From NCBI RefSeq assembly GCF_003696285.1, contig NZ_RFFL01000019.1, positions 1 to 43,099 of the forward strand: a DNA stretch of 43,099 nt, written 5' to 3'. This document shows, piece by piece, positions 6,747 to 13,028 of the stretch; position 1 is the stretch's first letter, and every line of letters starts with the position of its first letter. Made by a program: the position numbers and the translations under genes. The notes under the pieces are model-generated. The model worked only from the letters and a program-made list of their open reading frames with translations, did not search any database and was not told the origin of the DNA. This stretch comes from Stutzerimonas nitrititolerans (GTDB taxonomy: Bacteria > Pseudomonadota > Gammaproteobacteria > Pseudomonadales > Pseudomonadaceae).

Positions 6747-7105
6747 ATGACCAAGCGTCAGGCGATTGAGCTTTGGCGGTGCTGTGAGTGCGATGCAACT
6801 CACGATGATGAGGACGGCGCTCGAGAGTGTTGCCCGCCATCTATCGAAGAATCTACGGCTGCCCGGATTGCGACGAGGTCTACAGCAGCGAGCGCCAAGC
6901 GCTTGAGTGCTGTGAAGACAAAAGCTTTACGCGCTGCCCTTGCTGCGCCCGCGATTACAGCGAGCACGACATAAACCACTTCGCAGTGACGGCTGCAGGC
7001 CACTGCAACACCTGTAACCCACTGTATTCAGTTGAACAGCAGCTGGAAATTGAGGATCTGCACTGGCAGCACTCCCCATATCAGCCGCAGAGCTTGCTCG
7101 CATGA
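6747..7105 (+). pseudogene. Cys-rich multi-zinc-knuckle phage protein, split by an apparent one-base frameshift
   Basis: From the ATG at 6747, with a good leader and GGAGA, the frame reads MTKRQAIELWRCCECDATHD, then ECCPPSIEE, after which it runs into a low-quality Ala/Thr tail ending at 6974. From about 6852 the next frame continues the same style of protein: YGCPDCDEVYSSERQALECC, then RCPCCARDYSEHD and HCNTCNPLYSVEQQ, ending at 7105. Joining the two at 6849-6854 gives one continuous protein of repeated Cys pairs (CCEC, ECC, CPDC, ECC, CPCC, CNTC). A missing base near 6851 explains it. The alternative is a separate gene from the GTG at 6827. A sequencing error, a real mutation or programmed shifting are all possible. 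Confidence 0.6.
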
Positions 7106-7251
7106 AGCCTCAGCCAGACAGCCCAAACTGGCACTGGGAGCGACTGGGTTACAACGTCGAGCGGGCGCCCGTGATTCACCCGCGAACCGGAGACCAACGC
7201 AGCACCGCCAGCGCGTCATTCGCCGGCCGGATAGTTCGGTGGTGGAGATAG
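7102..7251 (+). CDS. Small hypothetical prophage protein, 49 aa
   Basis: The ATG at 7102 overlaps the stop of the Cys-rich frame (ATGA), and the 49-codon frame reads MKPQPDSPNWHWERLGYNVE then a polar region and ends FAGRIVRWWR. It is short and Trp-rich at both ends. The stop-start overlap, typical of this operon, is the main support. Function unknown. Confidence 0.45.
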   Translation: MKPQPDSPNWHWERLGYNVERAPVIHPRTGDQRSTASASFAGRIVRWWR

Positions 7252-7346
7252 ATCAGCGGCCGGGTGAGGACTACGCGGCCGCTGAGGTGAGGGTGGCGGA
7301 AGACGAGCGGATGGAAAAAGAGCGCACTAGGAGTCGAGCGGAATAA
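7239..7346 (+). CDS. Possible small charged peptide with GTG start, 35 aa
   Basis: Two adjacent GTG codons (7239, 7242) open a frame overlapping the end of the previous gene and encoding VVEIDQRPGEDYAAAEVRV and a charged tail, stop at 7344-7346. Composition is protein-like, but there is no clear ribosome binding site and it runs up to the stop of the converging minus-strand gene. Weak. Confidence 0.22.
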   Translation: MVEIDQRPGEDYAAAEVRVAEDERMEKERTRSRAE

Positions 7347-7704
7347 GGTCTCCGAAGCCCCAAATCAAAGCCCCGACAACGACAAGGCACATCGCGGTCT
7401 TGTCGCATTTTCCAATGAAGCGGAAATACTTCGCATGAGTATCACTGTAATAGTTTCCAACAAACCCGCTGGGCCTAAGAACGCTTTCCATCGACTTTGC
7501 GTATCGTTCCGAAAGATATGCGAGCAGCGCCATTACTGCTCCGGACCTTGACACCCATGAGGTAGGAGCCTGGAAGAAATAGCACGCAGCCATAGCTAAA
7601 GCGGGAGTTGCTGTAGCCATTCCAGCGAATAGGAAGAACTTCCAGCGGCTCTTCAATATTTCCTGTTCGTAAGGGCAGATCTCGTCTGGCGCTCGGGTTG
7701 TCAT
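7327..7704 (-). CDS. Three-helix membrane protein of a reversed two-gene cassette, 125 aa
   Basis: The ATG at 7704 overlaps the stop of the gene before it (TGATG), giving a product that begins MTTRAPDEICPYEQEILKS. About three hydrophobic segments follow: KFFLFAGMATATPALAMAACYFF (roughly residues 23-45), a central GAVMALLAYL, and CLVVVGALIWGFGDLI near the C-terminus. The N-terminus is polar and contains a Cys. The gene runs against all its neighbours, together with 7704-7928. Position and membrane nature suggest a lysogenic-conversion or superinfection-exclusion protein, but I recognise no family and this remains inference. Confidence 0.6.
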   Translation of the reverse strand: MTTRAPDEICPYEQEILKSRWKFFLFAGMATATPALAMAACYFFQAPTSWVSRSGAVMALLAYLSERYAKSMESVLRPSGFVGNYYSDTHAKYFRFIGKCDKTAMCLVVVGALIWGFGDLIPLDS

Positions 7705-7928
7705 CACAGCGTCCCCTCTCGGCTGATCCCTCCTCGGATCCGCTGGGCGATTTCTGCGATAGCAGAGCAGGCTGCGGACTTGTAGTCCGTTCCTCCGGCA
7801 ATTTCGTCCAGCTTACCGCCGAGAATTTGGACGTTAGCACGCTGCACCAGATCATCCTGATGCACGCCGGATGCCTTGAGTAAGGCAGCAACCGCCAGTT
7901 CCAGAACAACTTCCCTTTTCACTTCCAT
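7704..7928 (-). CDS. Small soluble protein, first gene of a reversed cassette, 74 aa
   Basis: The start at 7928 has one of the best ribosome binding sites in the window: AAGGAGG (minus strand) seven bases before the ATG. The product begins MEVKREVVLELAVAALLKAS and contains GGTDYKSAACSAIAEIAQRI; it is helical with no membrane segment. It is translationally coupled to the membrane protein downstream. The interval 7929-8009 between it and the divergent plus-strand gene must hold promoters for one or both directions. The strong signal and opposite direction suggest expression from the lysogen. Confidence 0.6.
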   Translation of the reverse strand: MEVKREVVLELAVAALLKASGVHQDDLVQRANVQILGGKLDEIAGGTDYKSAACSAIAEIAQRIRGGISREGTL

Positions 7929-8009
7929 CTGTAATTCCTCCTTTGGTCATAAGTGGCCAGACCCTACCCCAAATTAATTGCAAAACGCCACTAGGCGAAA
8001 GGATTTGCT

Positions 8010-8204
8010 ATGCCCATTTACTACCCAAAGGGCGGACGTTGCAAAGGCTGCGCCAAGCGCCTGAATGATTGCAGCGCCCTGCCATTCCACACCATGCCTG
8101 TGCATCGCCGCGACGGCAGCGACGTCGTGGTGATCTGCACCGAATACCGGCAGGAAGATCATGCCGCCAGCCTGCGAGCAGATCCGCGCGTGCGCTACGC
8201 ATGA
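8010..8204 (+). CDS. Small Cys-containing prophage protein, 64 aa
   Basis: Begins MPIYYPKGGRCKGCAKRLNDC with a CKGC pair and a third Cys, then HTMPVHRRDGSDVVVICTEY. The Cys/His layout would fit a small zinc-bound fold. AAAGGA precedes the start, and a short hairpin (CGCC 7986-7989, GGCG 7994-7997) sits immediately upstream. The stop overlaps the next ATG (8201). Function unknown. Confidence 0.55.
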   Translation: MPIYYPKGGRCKGCAKRLNDCSALPFHTMPVHRRDGSDVVVICTEYRQEDHAASLRADPRVRYA

Positions 8205-8323
8205 ACCGCCCCACCTACTGCCGCACCACCGGCCAGCTGATCGGCCAATGCACCTGTTACCGCTGCCAGCCACCAAAACAAGGAGCGAACGATGAACAAG
8301 CCAATCCACCCAGCGGTTGCTGA
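8201..8323 (+). CDS. Cys-rich micropeptide, copy 2, 40 aa
   Basis: Starts inside the stop of the gene before (ATGA). It reads MNRPTYCRTTGQLIGQCTCY, then RCQPP and a polar tail ending SGC. Its first 24 residues match the micropeptide at 5462 at 19 positions, with identical Cys spacing. The 3' part overlaps the next gene by 32 bases in another frame. The duplication inside one prophage shows it is a real gene family. Confidence 0.65.
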   Translation: MNRPTYCRTTGQLIGQCTCYRCQPPKQGANDEQANPPSGC

Positions 8324-9149
8324 GCATGTGATGGAGGAGAACGCGAGGTTGCGCGAGGTGTTGCGCTGTATCGCAGACCTGCCGATGGACCGGTGCAGCA
8401 CTGAAAACGACTATCGACTGTCTGCCGCGAAAGCAATCGCGCTCGGCGCCCTATCCCAGCAGGCCGAGCCGCTTTATGTCACACATCGCCCGCTTATTCG
8501 CAACGCCATAAATCTGCTCGGGATGCGGCGCCCGGTTGCGCCTGATGTTCAGCGCGTGATTGATGACCTGGAAGCGATGCTTTGCGGTCAATCGACCCCA
8601 GCGGGTGCGCCTAGCGAAGAATGGCTGCAGGTAGCTACGTTGGCCGAGCCAGCCCCGGCGCAGGATGAGCGGGAGGCGTTCGAGGCGCACATGCGCCTGG
8701 GAGGCTATAGCAATCCAGAAAAGCACCATGACGGTTCTTACGTCAGCTCTGCGATGGAGCTTTGGTGGCAGGGATGGAAGGCCCGAGCCACCCGCCCCGC
8801 GCAGACCGAGCAGCAGCCATCAACAACTCAGCAAGTTCTCGACCTGATCCTAGAGGAATGCCGGTACTGGCAGGGGCGCGATGAGGCACGGCGCGGAGGT
8901 TTTGCGTGCCTGTATGCCAAAGCCAAAGAGATAGCCGACAACGCCGCCCCCATCGCGCAGACCGCCCCGCAGCCGGAGCAGAGTGGGCTGGTGGAGGCGC
9001 TCGAAGAGATCGCAGCCGGTGAGAAAACCGTTTGGCGCGATGATCATTTCGAGGTCGAGAACGACATGGCTATAGACTATCCGGGCATCGCCAAAGCAGC
9101 ACTGGACGCCTACCGCGCCACCCTATCCGCCCAAGGCGCTAGCAAGTGA
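8292..9149 (+). CDS. Large mosaic phage protein, Ead/Ea22-like, 285 aa
   Basis: ATG at 8292 after AAGGAGCGAACG. The N-terminal region is a helical segment (AEHVMEENARLREVLRCIAD). Mid-protein there is the motif AMELWWQGWKARA, followed by Pro/Gln-rich linkers separating helical blocks (around residues 110-125, 170-185, 220-235) and a last block ending YPGIAKAALDAYRATLSAQG. Such modular proteins with Trp-rich W-x-GW-K-AR motifs are frequent in Pseudomonas and enterobacterial phage early regions, often tagged Ead/Ea22-like, and vary by module swapping. Function unknown. Confidence 0.65.
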   Translation: MNKPIHPAVAEHVMEENARLREVLRCIADLPMDRCSTENDYRLSAAKAIALGALSQQAEPLYVTHRPLIRNAINLLGMRRPVAPDVQRVIDDLEAMLCGQSTPAGAPSEEWLQVATLAEPAPAQDEREAFEAHMRLGGYSNPEKHHDGSYVSSAMELWWQGWKARATRPAQTEQQPSTTQQVLDLILEECRYWQGRDEARRGGFACLYAKAKEIADNAAPIAQTAPQPEQSGLVEALEEIAAGEKTVWRDDHFEVENDMAIDYPGIAKAALDAYRATLSAQGASK

Positions 9150-9433
9150 AACGCAACGTCAGGCGCAACCGCGAAAACGAGCGCCCAGGAACACGTTACG
9201 GTAAGCGAACGGTGATCCAAGCTGAGCCCATGCTGATCGGAGAAGCGAAGTACGTCGGCCTTCGCGTGATCTGCGACTGCGGCCGCGTCGATCTGGTGCG
9301 CAAGTCGTACTTGGTCCGAGGCAGGGGGCTGCAATGCCCTGATTGCGAGGCGGACGAGCGCTCGGAAGCGATGCAAGGACACAAGCGCGGGCAGCCGTGG
9401 CGGAATGGACGAAGTGAACTAAACGCGCCATAG
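9146..9433 (+). CDS. Small phage zinc-ribbon-like protein, 95 aa
   Basis: Begins ATGA-overlapped with the previous stop. The N-terminus is basic (MKRNVRRNRENERPGTRYG). The core holds two Cys pairs, VICDCGRVDLVRKSYLVRG and LQCPDCEADER, about 25 residues apart. This is the layout of a zinc ribbon seen in small phage DNA- or RNA-binding proteins. The stop lies within the hairpin preceding 9451. Role unknown. Confidence 0.6.
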   Translation: MKRNVRRNRENERPGTRYGKRTVIQAEPMLIGEAKYVGLRVICDCGRVDLVRKSYLVRGRGLQCPDCEADERSEAMQGHKRGQPWRNGRSELNAP

Positions 9434-9438
9434 GGCGC
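9425..9438. repeat. Hairpin before the 9451 gene
   Basis: GCGCC (9425-9429) and GGCGC (9434-9438) pair around a four-base loop that includes the stop codon of the previous gene. AAGGGGAAAGGA and the ATG at 9451 follow. Confidence 0.5.
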
Positions 9439-9450
9439 AAGGGGAAAGGA

Positions 9451-9948
9451 ATGAGCGAGAACAATATCAGCGTCGAGCGCGATTTCGTCGGGACGCTGCA
9501 TATCAAGGTTGGTGATTTCGACTACGTGCAGATTCAGTATCAGCACCCGTTCACGGACAACGCCAGCACCCGCGCGCTGGCTGATCGGATCGTGGCGTTC
9601 CTCGCCCAGCCCGCAGAGGCGGAAGGGGTGGAGGCGGTGGCCTACGCATATATCGACGAAACCCCGGAAGACTACCTGCGCACGAAACCTTTCGTGCTGT
9701 TCGCCGGGCCAGACGGGGGCGCGCCTGGTCCGGCAATGGCGCACCAGCGACTTGAGCCGCTGGTCAGACTTGCCGCCCTGTCAGCCGTGACCGCCGAGCG
9801 GGATAGGCTCCGCGCCGAGGTTGAGGCGTTGCGGCCGATCCACATCATGATCCTGAACGCTCTGGACCGCGATGCAGAGGAAGGCAAGGCAGCGCGCGGC
9901 GAGATGGCAGCAGAACTACGCGCCGCCATGGCTGCGAGGGAGACGTGA
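9451..9948 (+). CDS. Hypothetical phage protein, Ead/Ea22-like, 165 aa
   Basis: Starts at ATG 9451 after AAGGGGAAAGGA. The first 50 residues form a compact domain (VERDFVGTLHIKVGDFDYVQ), then an acidic linker (AQPAEAEGVEA) and a second region (YIDETPEDYLRTKPFVLFAG) leading to MAHQRLEPLVRLAAL and a coiled coil (AERDRLRAEVEALR). The PLVRLAAL plus coiled-coil tail is typical of mosaic phage early proteins. Function not known. Confidence 0.6.
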   Translation: MSENNISVERDFVGTLHIKVGDFDYVQIQYQHPFTDNASTRALADRIVAFLAQPAEAEGVEAVAYAYIDETPEDYLRTKPFVLFAGPDGGAPGPAMAHQRLEPLVRLAALSAVTAERDRLRAEVEALRPIHIMILNALDRDAEEGKAARGEMAAELRAAMAARET

Positions 9949-9949
9949 T

Positions 9950-10144
9950 ATGTCTGTCATCCATACCAACTGCACATGCGGAAAAGCCGTAGAGATCAGG
10001 ACCGGAAAGGACTCGGATAGCCGCTATCGGAAGGACGGCAAGCAAGCGGTCTACCCAGGCGAAGACGGCTACTGCATCTTCCGATGCGATCAGTGCCTCG
10101 AACCACTGAGCGAGACGGTTCCGGCCTTCGCTTACGAAAGCTGA
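9950..10144 (+). CDS. Small Cys-pair phage protein, 64 aa
   Basis: The ATG at 9950 begins one base after the previous stop. The product has C-x-C near the N-terminus (HTNCTCGKAVEIRTG) and a second pair (FRCDQCLEPLSE) about 40 residues on, a zinc-ribbon spacing. The central part (KDGKQAVYPGEDGYCIF) contains a further Cys. After it, 147 bases up to 10291 contain no gene that I can see. Confidence 0.58.
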   Translation: MSVIHTNCTCGKAVEIRTGKDSDSRYRKDGKQAVYPGEDGYCIFRCDQCLEPLSETVPAFAYES

Positions 10145-10261
10145 CACCCTGACCCCAAGTCTGGCGCTCACCCCGCTACACCCTTCGCAAAACCAGGCCT
10201 ATAGCCAGGCCATCAGATTCTAGGCCCCTCATCGGGCGCTACAACACACATCACACAGCCT

Positions 10262-10277
10262 GCCGGCGAGAGTCGGC
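10262..10277. repeat. Hairpin before the 10292 gene
   Basis: GCCG (10262-10265) and CGGC (10274-10277) can pair around an 8-base loop, followed by GGGGAGG as ribosome binding site and the ATG at 10292. The stem is short. Confidence 0.35.
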
Positions 10278-10291
10278 GGGGAGGTATTCGT

Positions 10292-10612
10292 ATGGTTCTG
10301 ATTCGAGACACAAAACACGTGCACCGCTACGACGTTGAGCAGGCTGTCGGAAAAGACGCATCCGGGAATCGGGTTCTTGATTACCTGTTTGGCGAATATC
10401 CCGACTTCTGCAAGGAGTCCGACTTTGTAATCCGTGAATGGGATGGCGACGAGAGAACTGTATTGCAGCGCCTCAACATGTTTTGGGCCTATCCGCTGAC
10501 CCTGCTGCTTGCGCCTTTCCGGTACGTCATCAAAGGGCATATCGGCTGGGATACCAAGACCACATTCGGCCGCTGGATTCTCAAGGCAACGGGAAACCTG
10601 CGAGACGCCTAA
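10292..10612 (+). CDS. Hypothetical prophage protein, 106 aa
   Basis: The ATG at 10292 follows GGGGAGGTATTCGT, a good ribosome binding site. The product begins MVLIRDTKHVHRYDVEQAV and carries a hydrophobic stretch near residues 65-80 (FWAYPLTLLLAPFRYVI) that could be a membrane-associated helix. It ends in a basic region (TTFGRWILKATGNL). No family recognised. Likely co-transcribed with the genes up to the integrase. Confidence 0.58.
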   Translation: MVLIRDTKHVHRYDVEQAVGKDASGNRVLDYLFGEYPDFCKESDFVIREWDGDERTVLQRLNMFWAYPLTLLLAPFRYVIKGHIGWDTKTTFGRWILKATGNLRDA

Positions 10613-10636
10613 CCCCACACGCAGCAGGAGATAGAC

Positions 10637-10900
10637 ATGCAGCACACAGACAAGGCGATAGCAGAGTTCGAGGCGTGGTGGCAGCAGCAGCTTTGGCGCG
10701 AATGCTTCGAGGACGTGAAGGACCAGATGCGCAATGTGTGGCTGGCGTCGCGGCGGGAGCTGGTGGTTCAGCTTCCCGAAAAGCTGACGTGCGATGACGG
10801 TTATCCGAGCGACGACATGATGATGTGCAATGAGCACAACCGCGCAGTTGACAAATGCCGGGCCGCCATCGAAGCAGCCGGCGTAACGGTGAGGGGGTGA
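10637..10900 (+). CDS. Hypothetical prophage protein, 87 aa
   Basis: AGGAGA lies seven bases before the ATG at 10637. The product is acidic and Trp-rich at the start (MQHTDKAIAEFEAWWQQQLW), with SDDMMMCNEHNRAVDKC near the end. It is separated by three bases from the excisionase-like gene. No domain recognised. Confidence 0.58.
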   Translation: MQHTDKAIAEFEAWWQQQLWRECFEDVKDQMRNVWLASRRELVVQLPEKLTCDDGYPSDDMMMCNEHNRAVDKCRAAIEAAGVTVRG

Positions 10901-10903
10901 GAG

Positions 10904-11254
10904 ATGGGCGCACGAGAGAAACCGCAGCCAATCGAAGGCCTGCCGGTCGACAAGGTGTACGAGAGGAAGTTGGCCGAACTGATCGGCACGACGCCGAAGG
11001 CCCTGGAAAGGAAGCGCCAGCGCGGGGTGTTGCCGCACGGCGTATGGGAGAAGGTTGACGGCTGTATCATGTACAGCCTGGAGAGGTACAACGAATGGGC
11101 AGAAAAGCAGTGGGGCTCCCCCAAGGCGTCGAAATCGCCGGAAGCTCCGTCCGCATCCGATTCACATGGAAGAAAGAGCGACGCTGCGAAACGCTCCCCT
11201 ATCCTCAGACGCCCAAGGGATTTGCAGCAGCAGCAGGTTTACGTGCTCAGGTAA
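10904..11254 (+). CDS. Excisionase-like DNA-binding protein
   Basis: GAGGGGGTGAGAG directly precedes the ATG. Residues about 15-60 (VYERKLAELIGTTPKALERK, then GVLPHGVWEKVDG) have the winged-helix pattern of phage excisionases, which bend DNA at the attachment sites and turn the integrase toward excision. The position immediately before an integrase supports this. The last 53 codons run inside the integrase gene in another frame and encode a polar, probably unstructured tail (SPKASKSPEAPSASDSHG). The overlap of 160 bases is unusually long. Confidence 0.65.
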   Translation: MGAREKPQPIEGLPVDKVYERKLAELIGTTPKALERKRQRGVLPHGVWEKVDGCIMYSLERYNEWAEKQWGSPKASKSPEAPSASDSHGRKSDAAKRSPILRRPRDLQQQQVYVLR

Positions 11255-12285
11255 CCCAGCTGATCAAACTCGGCATGCTCACGGACGACAAGTATGCCGA
11301 GCTGTTCCCCAACTCCCGCTACACCCTCGCCCGCATCACGCCGACCTTCGGCAACTTCACGCAGACATGGCTCGACAGCAAGCACATCGGCTTTCACACC
11401 CGGCGCAACTACCTGCGCGTGCTCAACAAGTACTGGATGCCGCATTGGGCCGCTCGCCGGCTGGATGAGATTCTGCCGTCCGACGTGCGCCTGCTGATGA
11501 CCAAGCTTGACTGGTGCTCGATCACCGACCGCAACGCCGCGGTTCAGGCTGCCAAGGCCATCTTCGCCGCCGCGGTGCTGGACGGAATCATCGCGGAAAA
11601 CCCGATGCGCTCGGTTGAGCGGGCTCGAGCTCCTGAGCGAGACATCGACCCGTTCACTCCGGCAGAGCGTGACGCGATACTGGCCGACCTGTACGCGCAC
11701 CAGACCGGCGCTAGGCTGACCTATGCGTCGTTCTTCAAGCTGGCCTTCTTCACCGGCATGCGGACGGGAGAACAGCTGTCACTGCGCTGGGCTGACGTCG
11801 ACCTGCCAGGCCGATCGATTCGCGTGCGCGCCACCCTAGAAAAGGGCGAGGTGCGCGAGAACACCAAGACCAAGCGCGTGCGCAAAGTGCTGCTGGTCGA
11901 TCAGGCCGTTGAGGCATTGGAGGAAATGCAGCAGCTCACCCAGGGCGGAGAGTTCGTGTTCGCGCCTACCAGCGGCAAGGGAGGCCATATCACCAACGTG
12001 GTCAGTACGGCCTACCATTTCAAGCAGAGCATGAAGCGGCTGGGCATTCGTCAGCGTCGGCAGTACGATACCCGGCACACCTACGCGACGGTTTGTCTGT
12101 CTGCAGGGATGGCGCCGGCCTTCATCGCGCAGCAGCTTGGCAACAGCATCCAGACATTGCTAAAGCATTACGCCAAGTGGATCAGCTCAAGCGCGGACTG
12201 GGCCGAACTGGACAAGCTAAAAACACCGAATCGGTACGAAATTGGTACAGCGACGGCAAGCGAAGCGAGTGAGCCCGCGCAGTAG
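11095..12285 (+). CDS. int: Tyrosine site-specific integrase of the prophage
   Basis: GAGAGG at 11081-11086 precedes the ATG. The N-terminal region (GVEIAGSSVRIRFTWKKERR, then LTDDKYAELFPNS) is the DUF3596-type arm-binding domain. A core-binding SAM-like domain follows (FTQTWLDSKHIGFHTRRNYL). The catalytic domain shows box I (FFTGMRTGEQLSLRWADV), box II (YDTRHTYAT) and the C-terminal tyrosine (KHYAKW). At 396 aa it is normal length. The first His of the HxxR motif appears as Tyr and the later LGH as LGN, variants that exist in phage integrases. The gene points toward the host flank, so the attachment site should follow its end. It inserts and, with the excisionase, removes the prophage. Confidence 0.92.
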   Translation: MGRKAVGLPQGVEIAGSSVRIRFTWKKERRCETLPYPQTPKGFAAAAGLRAQVTQLIKLGMLTDDKYAELFPNSRYTLARITPTFGNFTQTWLDSKHIGFHTRRNYLRVLNKYWMPHWAARRLDEILPSDVRLLMTKLDWCSITDRNAAVQAAKAIFAAAVLDGIIAENPMRSVERARAPERDIDPFTPAERDAILADLYAHQTGARLTYASFFKLAFFTGMRTGEQLSLRWADVDLPGRSIRVRATLEKGEVRENTKTKRVRKVLLVDQAVEALEEMQQLTQGGEFVFAPTSGKGGHITNVVSTAYHFKQSMKRLGIRQRRQYDTRHTYATVCLSAGMAPAFIAQQLGNSIQTLLKHYAKWISSSADWAELDKLKTPNRYEIGTATASEASEPAQ

Positions 12286-12356
12286 TAAGGCCGCAGCGAT
12301 TCTTTTGGACTTCCGGGTATAGTAAAAATAGCCTACCGACCAGTCCAGTATTAAAA
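12286..12356. other. Prophage-chromosome junction region (probable attR)
   Basis: This 71-bp stretch between the integrase and the TetR gene is where the right attachment core should be, since phage-type genes stop here and Pseudomonas housekeeping genes begin. No tRNA gene and no direct repeat can be identified without the left end. It also holds the tetR promoter region, including an A/T-rich tract and an ACCGAC-CA-GTC element that could be a TetR half-operator. Confidence 0.4.
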
Positions 12357-12362
12357 GTGACC

Positions 12363-12995
12363 ATGAATCCCAGCCTTTCCGCACCCGGCCCAGGCCGCCC
12401 CAAAGACCCAGCCAAACGCGAGGCGATACTGGCCGCGGCGCAGGTGCTGTTCCTCGGCAACGGCTACGAGGGCAGCAGCATGGACGCCATCGCCGCCGAG
12501 GCCGGCGTCTCCAAGCTCACGCTGTACAGCCATTTCGGCGACAAGGAGGCGCTCTTCTGCGCCGCGGTGAAAGCCACTTGCGAGACCCGTTTGCCGCGCC
12601 GGCTGTTTCAGCTGGACGATGAGGCCTCGATCGAACAGGTATTGCTGGACATCACCCGAGCCTTCCATGCGCTCGTCAACAGCCCCGAGTCGATCGGTCT
12701 GCACCGGGTGATGGTGACCATGGCGACGCAGAACCCCGCGCTGGTGCGCTCGTTCTTCGACGCCGGCCCGCAGCAGTTGTTGCTCGACCTGCAACAGCTT
12801 TTCGGCCAGGCCAGTGCCCGTGGCCTGTTGCGGATACCCGAGCCGCTGCGCGCGGCCGAGCATTTCTGCTCGCTGATCAAGGGCGTCCAGCACTTTCGCC
12901 TCTTGATCGGTTACTCGGATGCGCCGGACGAAAGCGCCGCCGAGGCGCATGTGCAGGACGTGGTAGCGCTGTTCATGCGCGCCTACCAGCGCTGA
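12363..12995 (+). CDS. TetR/AcrR-family transcriptional regulator
   Basis: The start at ATG 12363 (MNPSLSAPGPGRPKDPAKR) is preferred; an in-frame GTG at 12357 is possible. Residues about 15-65 are a classic TetR helix-turn-helix: KREAILAAAQVLFLGNGYEG, then MDAIAAEAGVSKLTLYSHFG and DKEALFCAAV. The C-terminal ligand domain includes FHALVNSPESIGLHRVMVTM and LLDLQQLFGQA. The gene stands alone on this strand, converging on rsmJ, so its target may lie elsewhere or be itself. The ligand is unknown. It is the first host gene beside the prophage. Confidence 0.85.
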   Translation: MNPSLSAPGPGRPKDPAKREAILAAAQVLFLGNGYEGSSMDAIAAEAGVSKLTLYSHFGDKEALFCAAVKATCETRLPRRLFQLDDEASIEQVLLDITRAFHALVNSPESIGLHRVMVTMATQNPALVRSFFDAGPQQLLLDLQQLFGQASARGLLRIPEPLRAAEHFCSLIKGVQHFRLLIGYSDAPDESAAEAHVQDVVALFMRAYQR

Positions 12996-13028
12996 AGACT
13001 GCAGTGTGTCGGCCGTTGTAGCGCGATC

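Noticed and set aside
6663..6974. A plus-strand frame starting at 6663 and ending at 6974
   Set aside because: Only the segment from the ATG at 6747 to about 6851 looks like protein; the rest is out of frame with the Cys-rich continuation.
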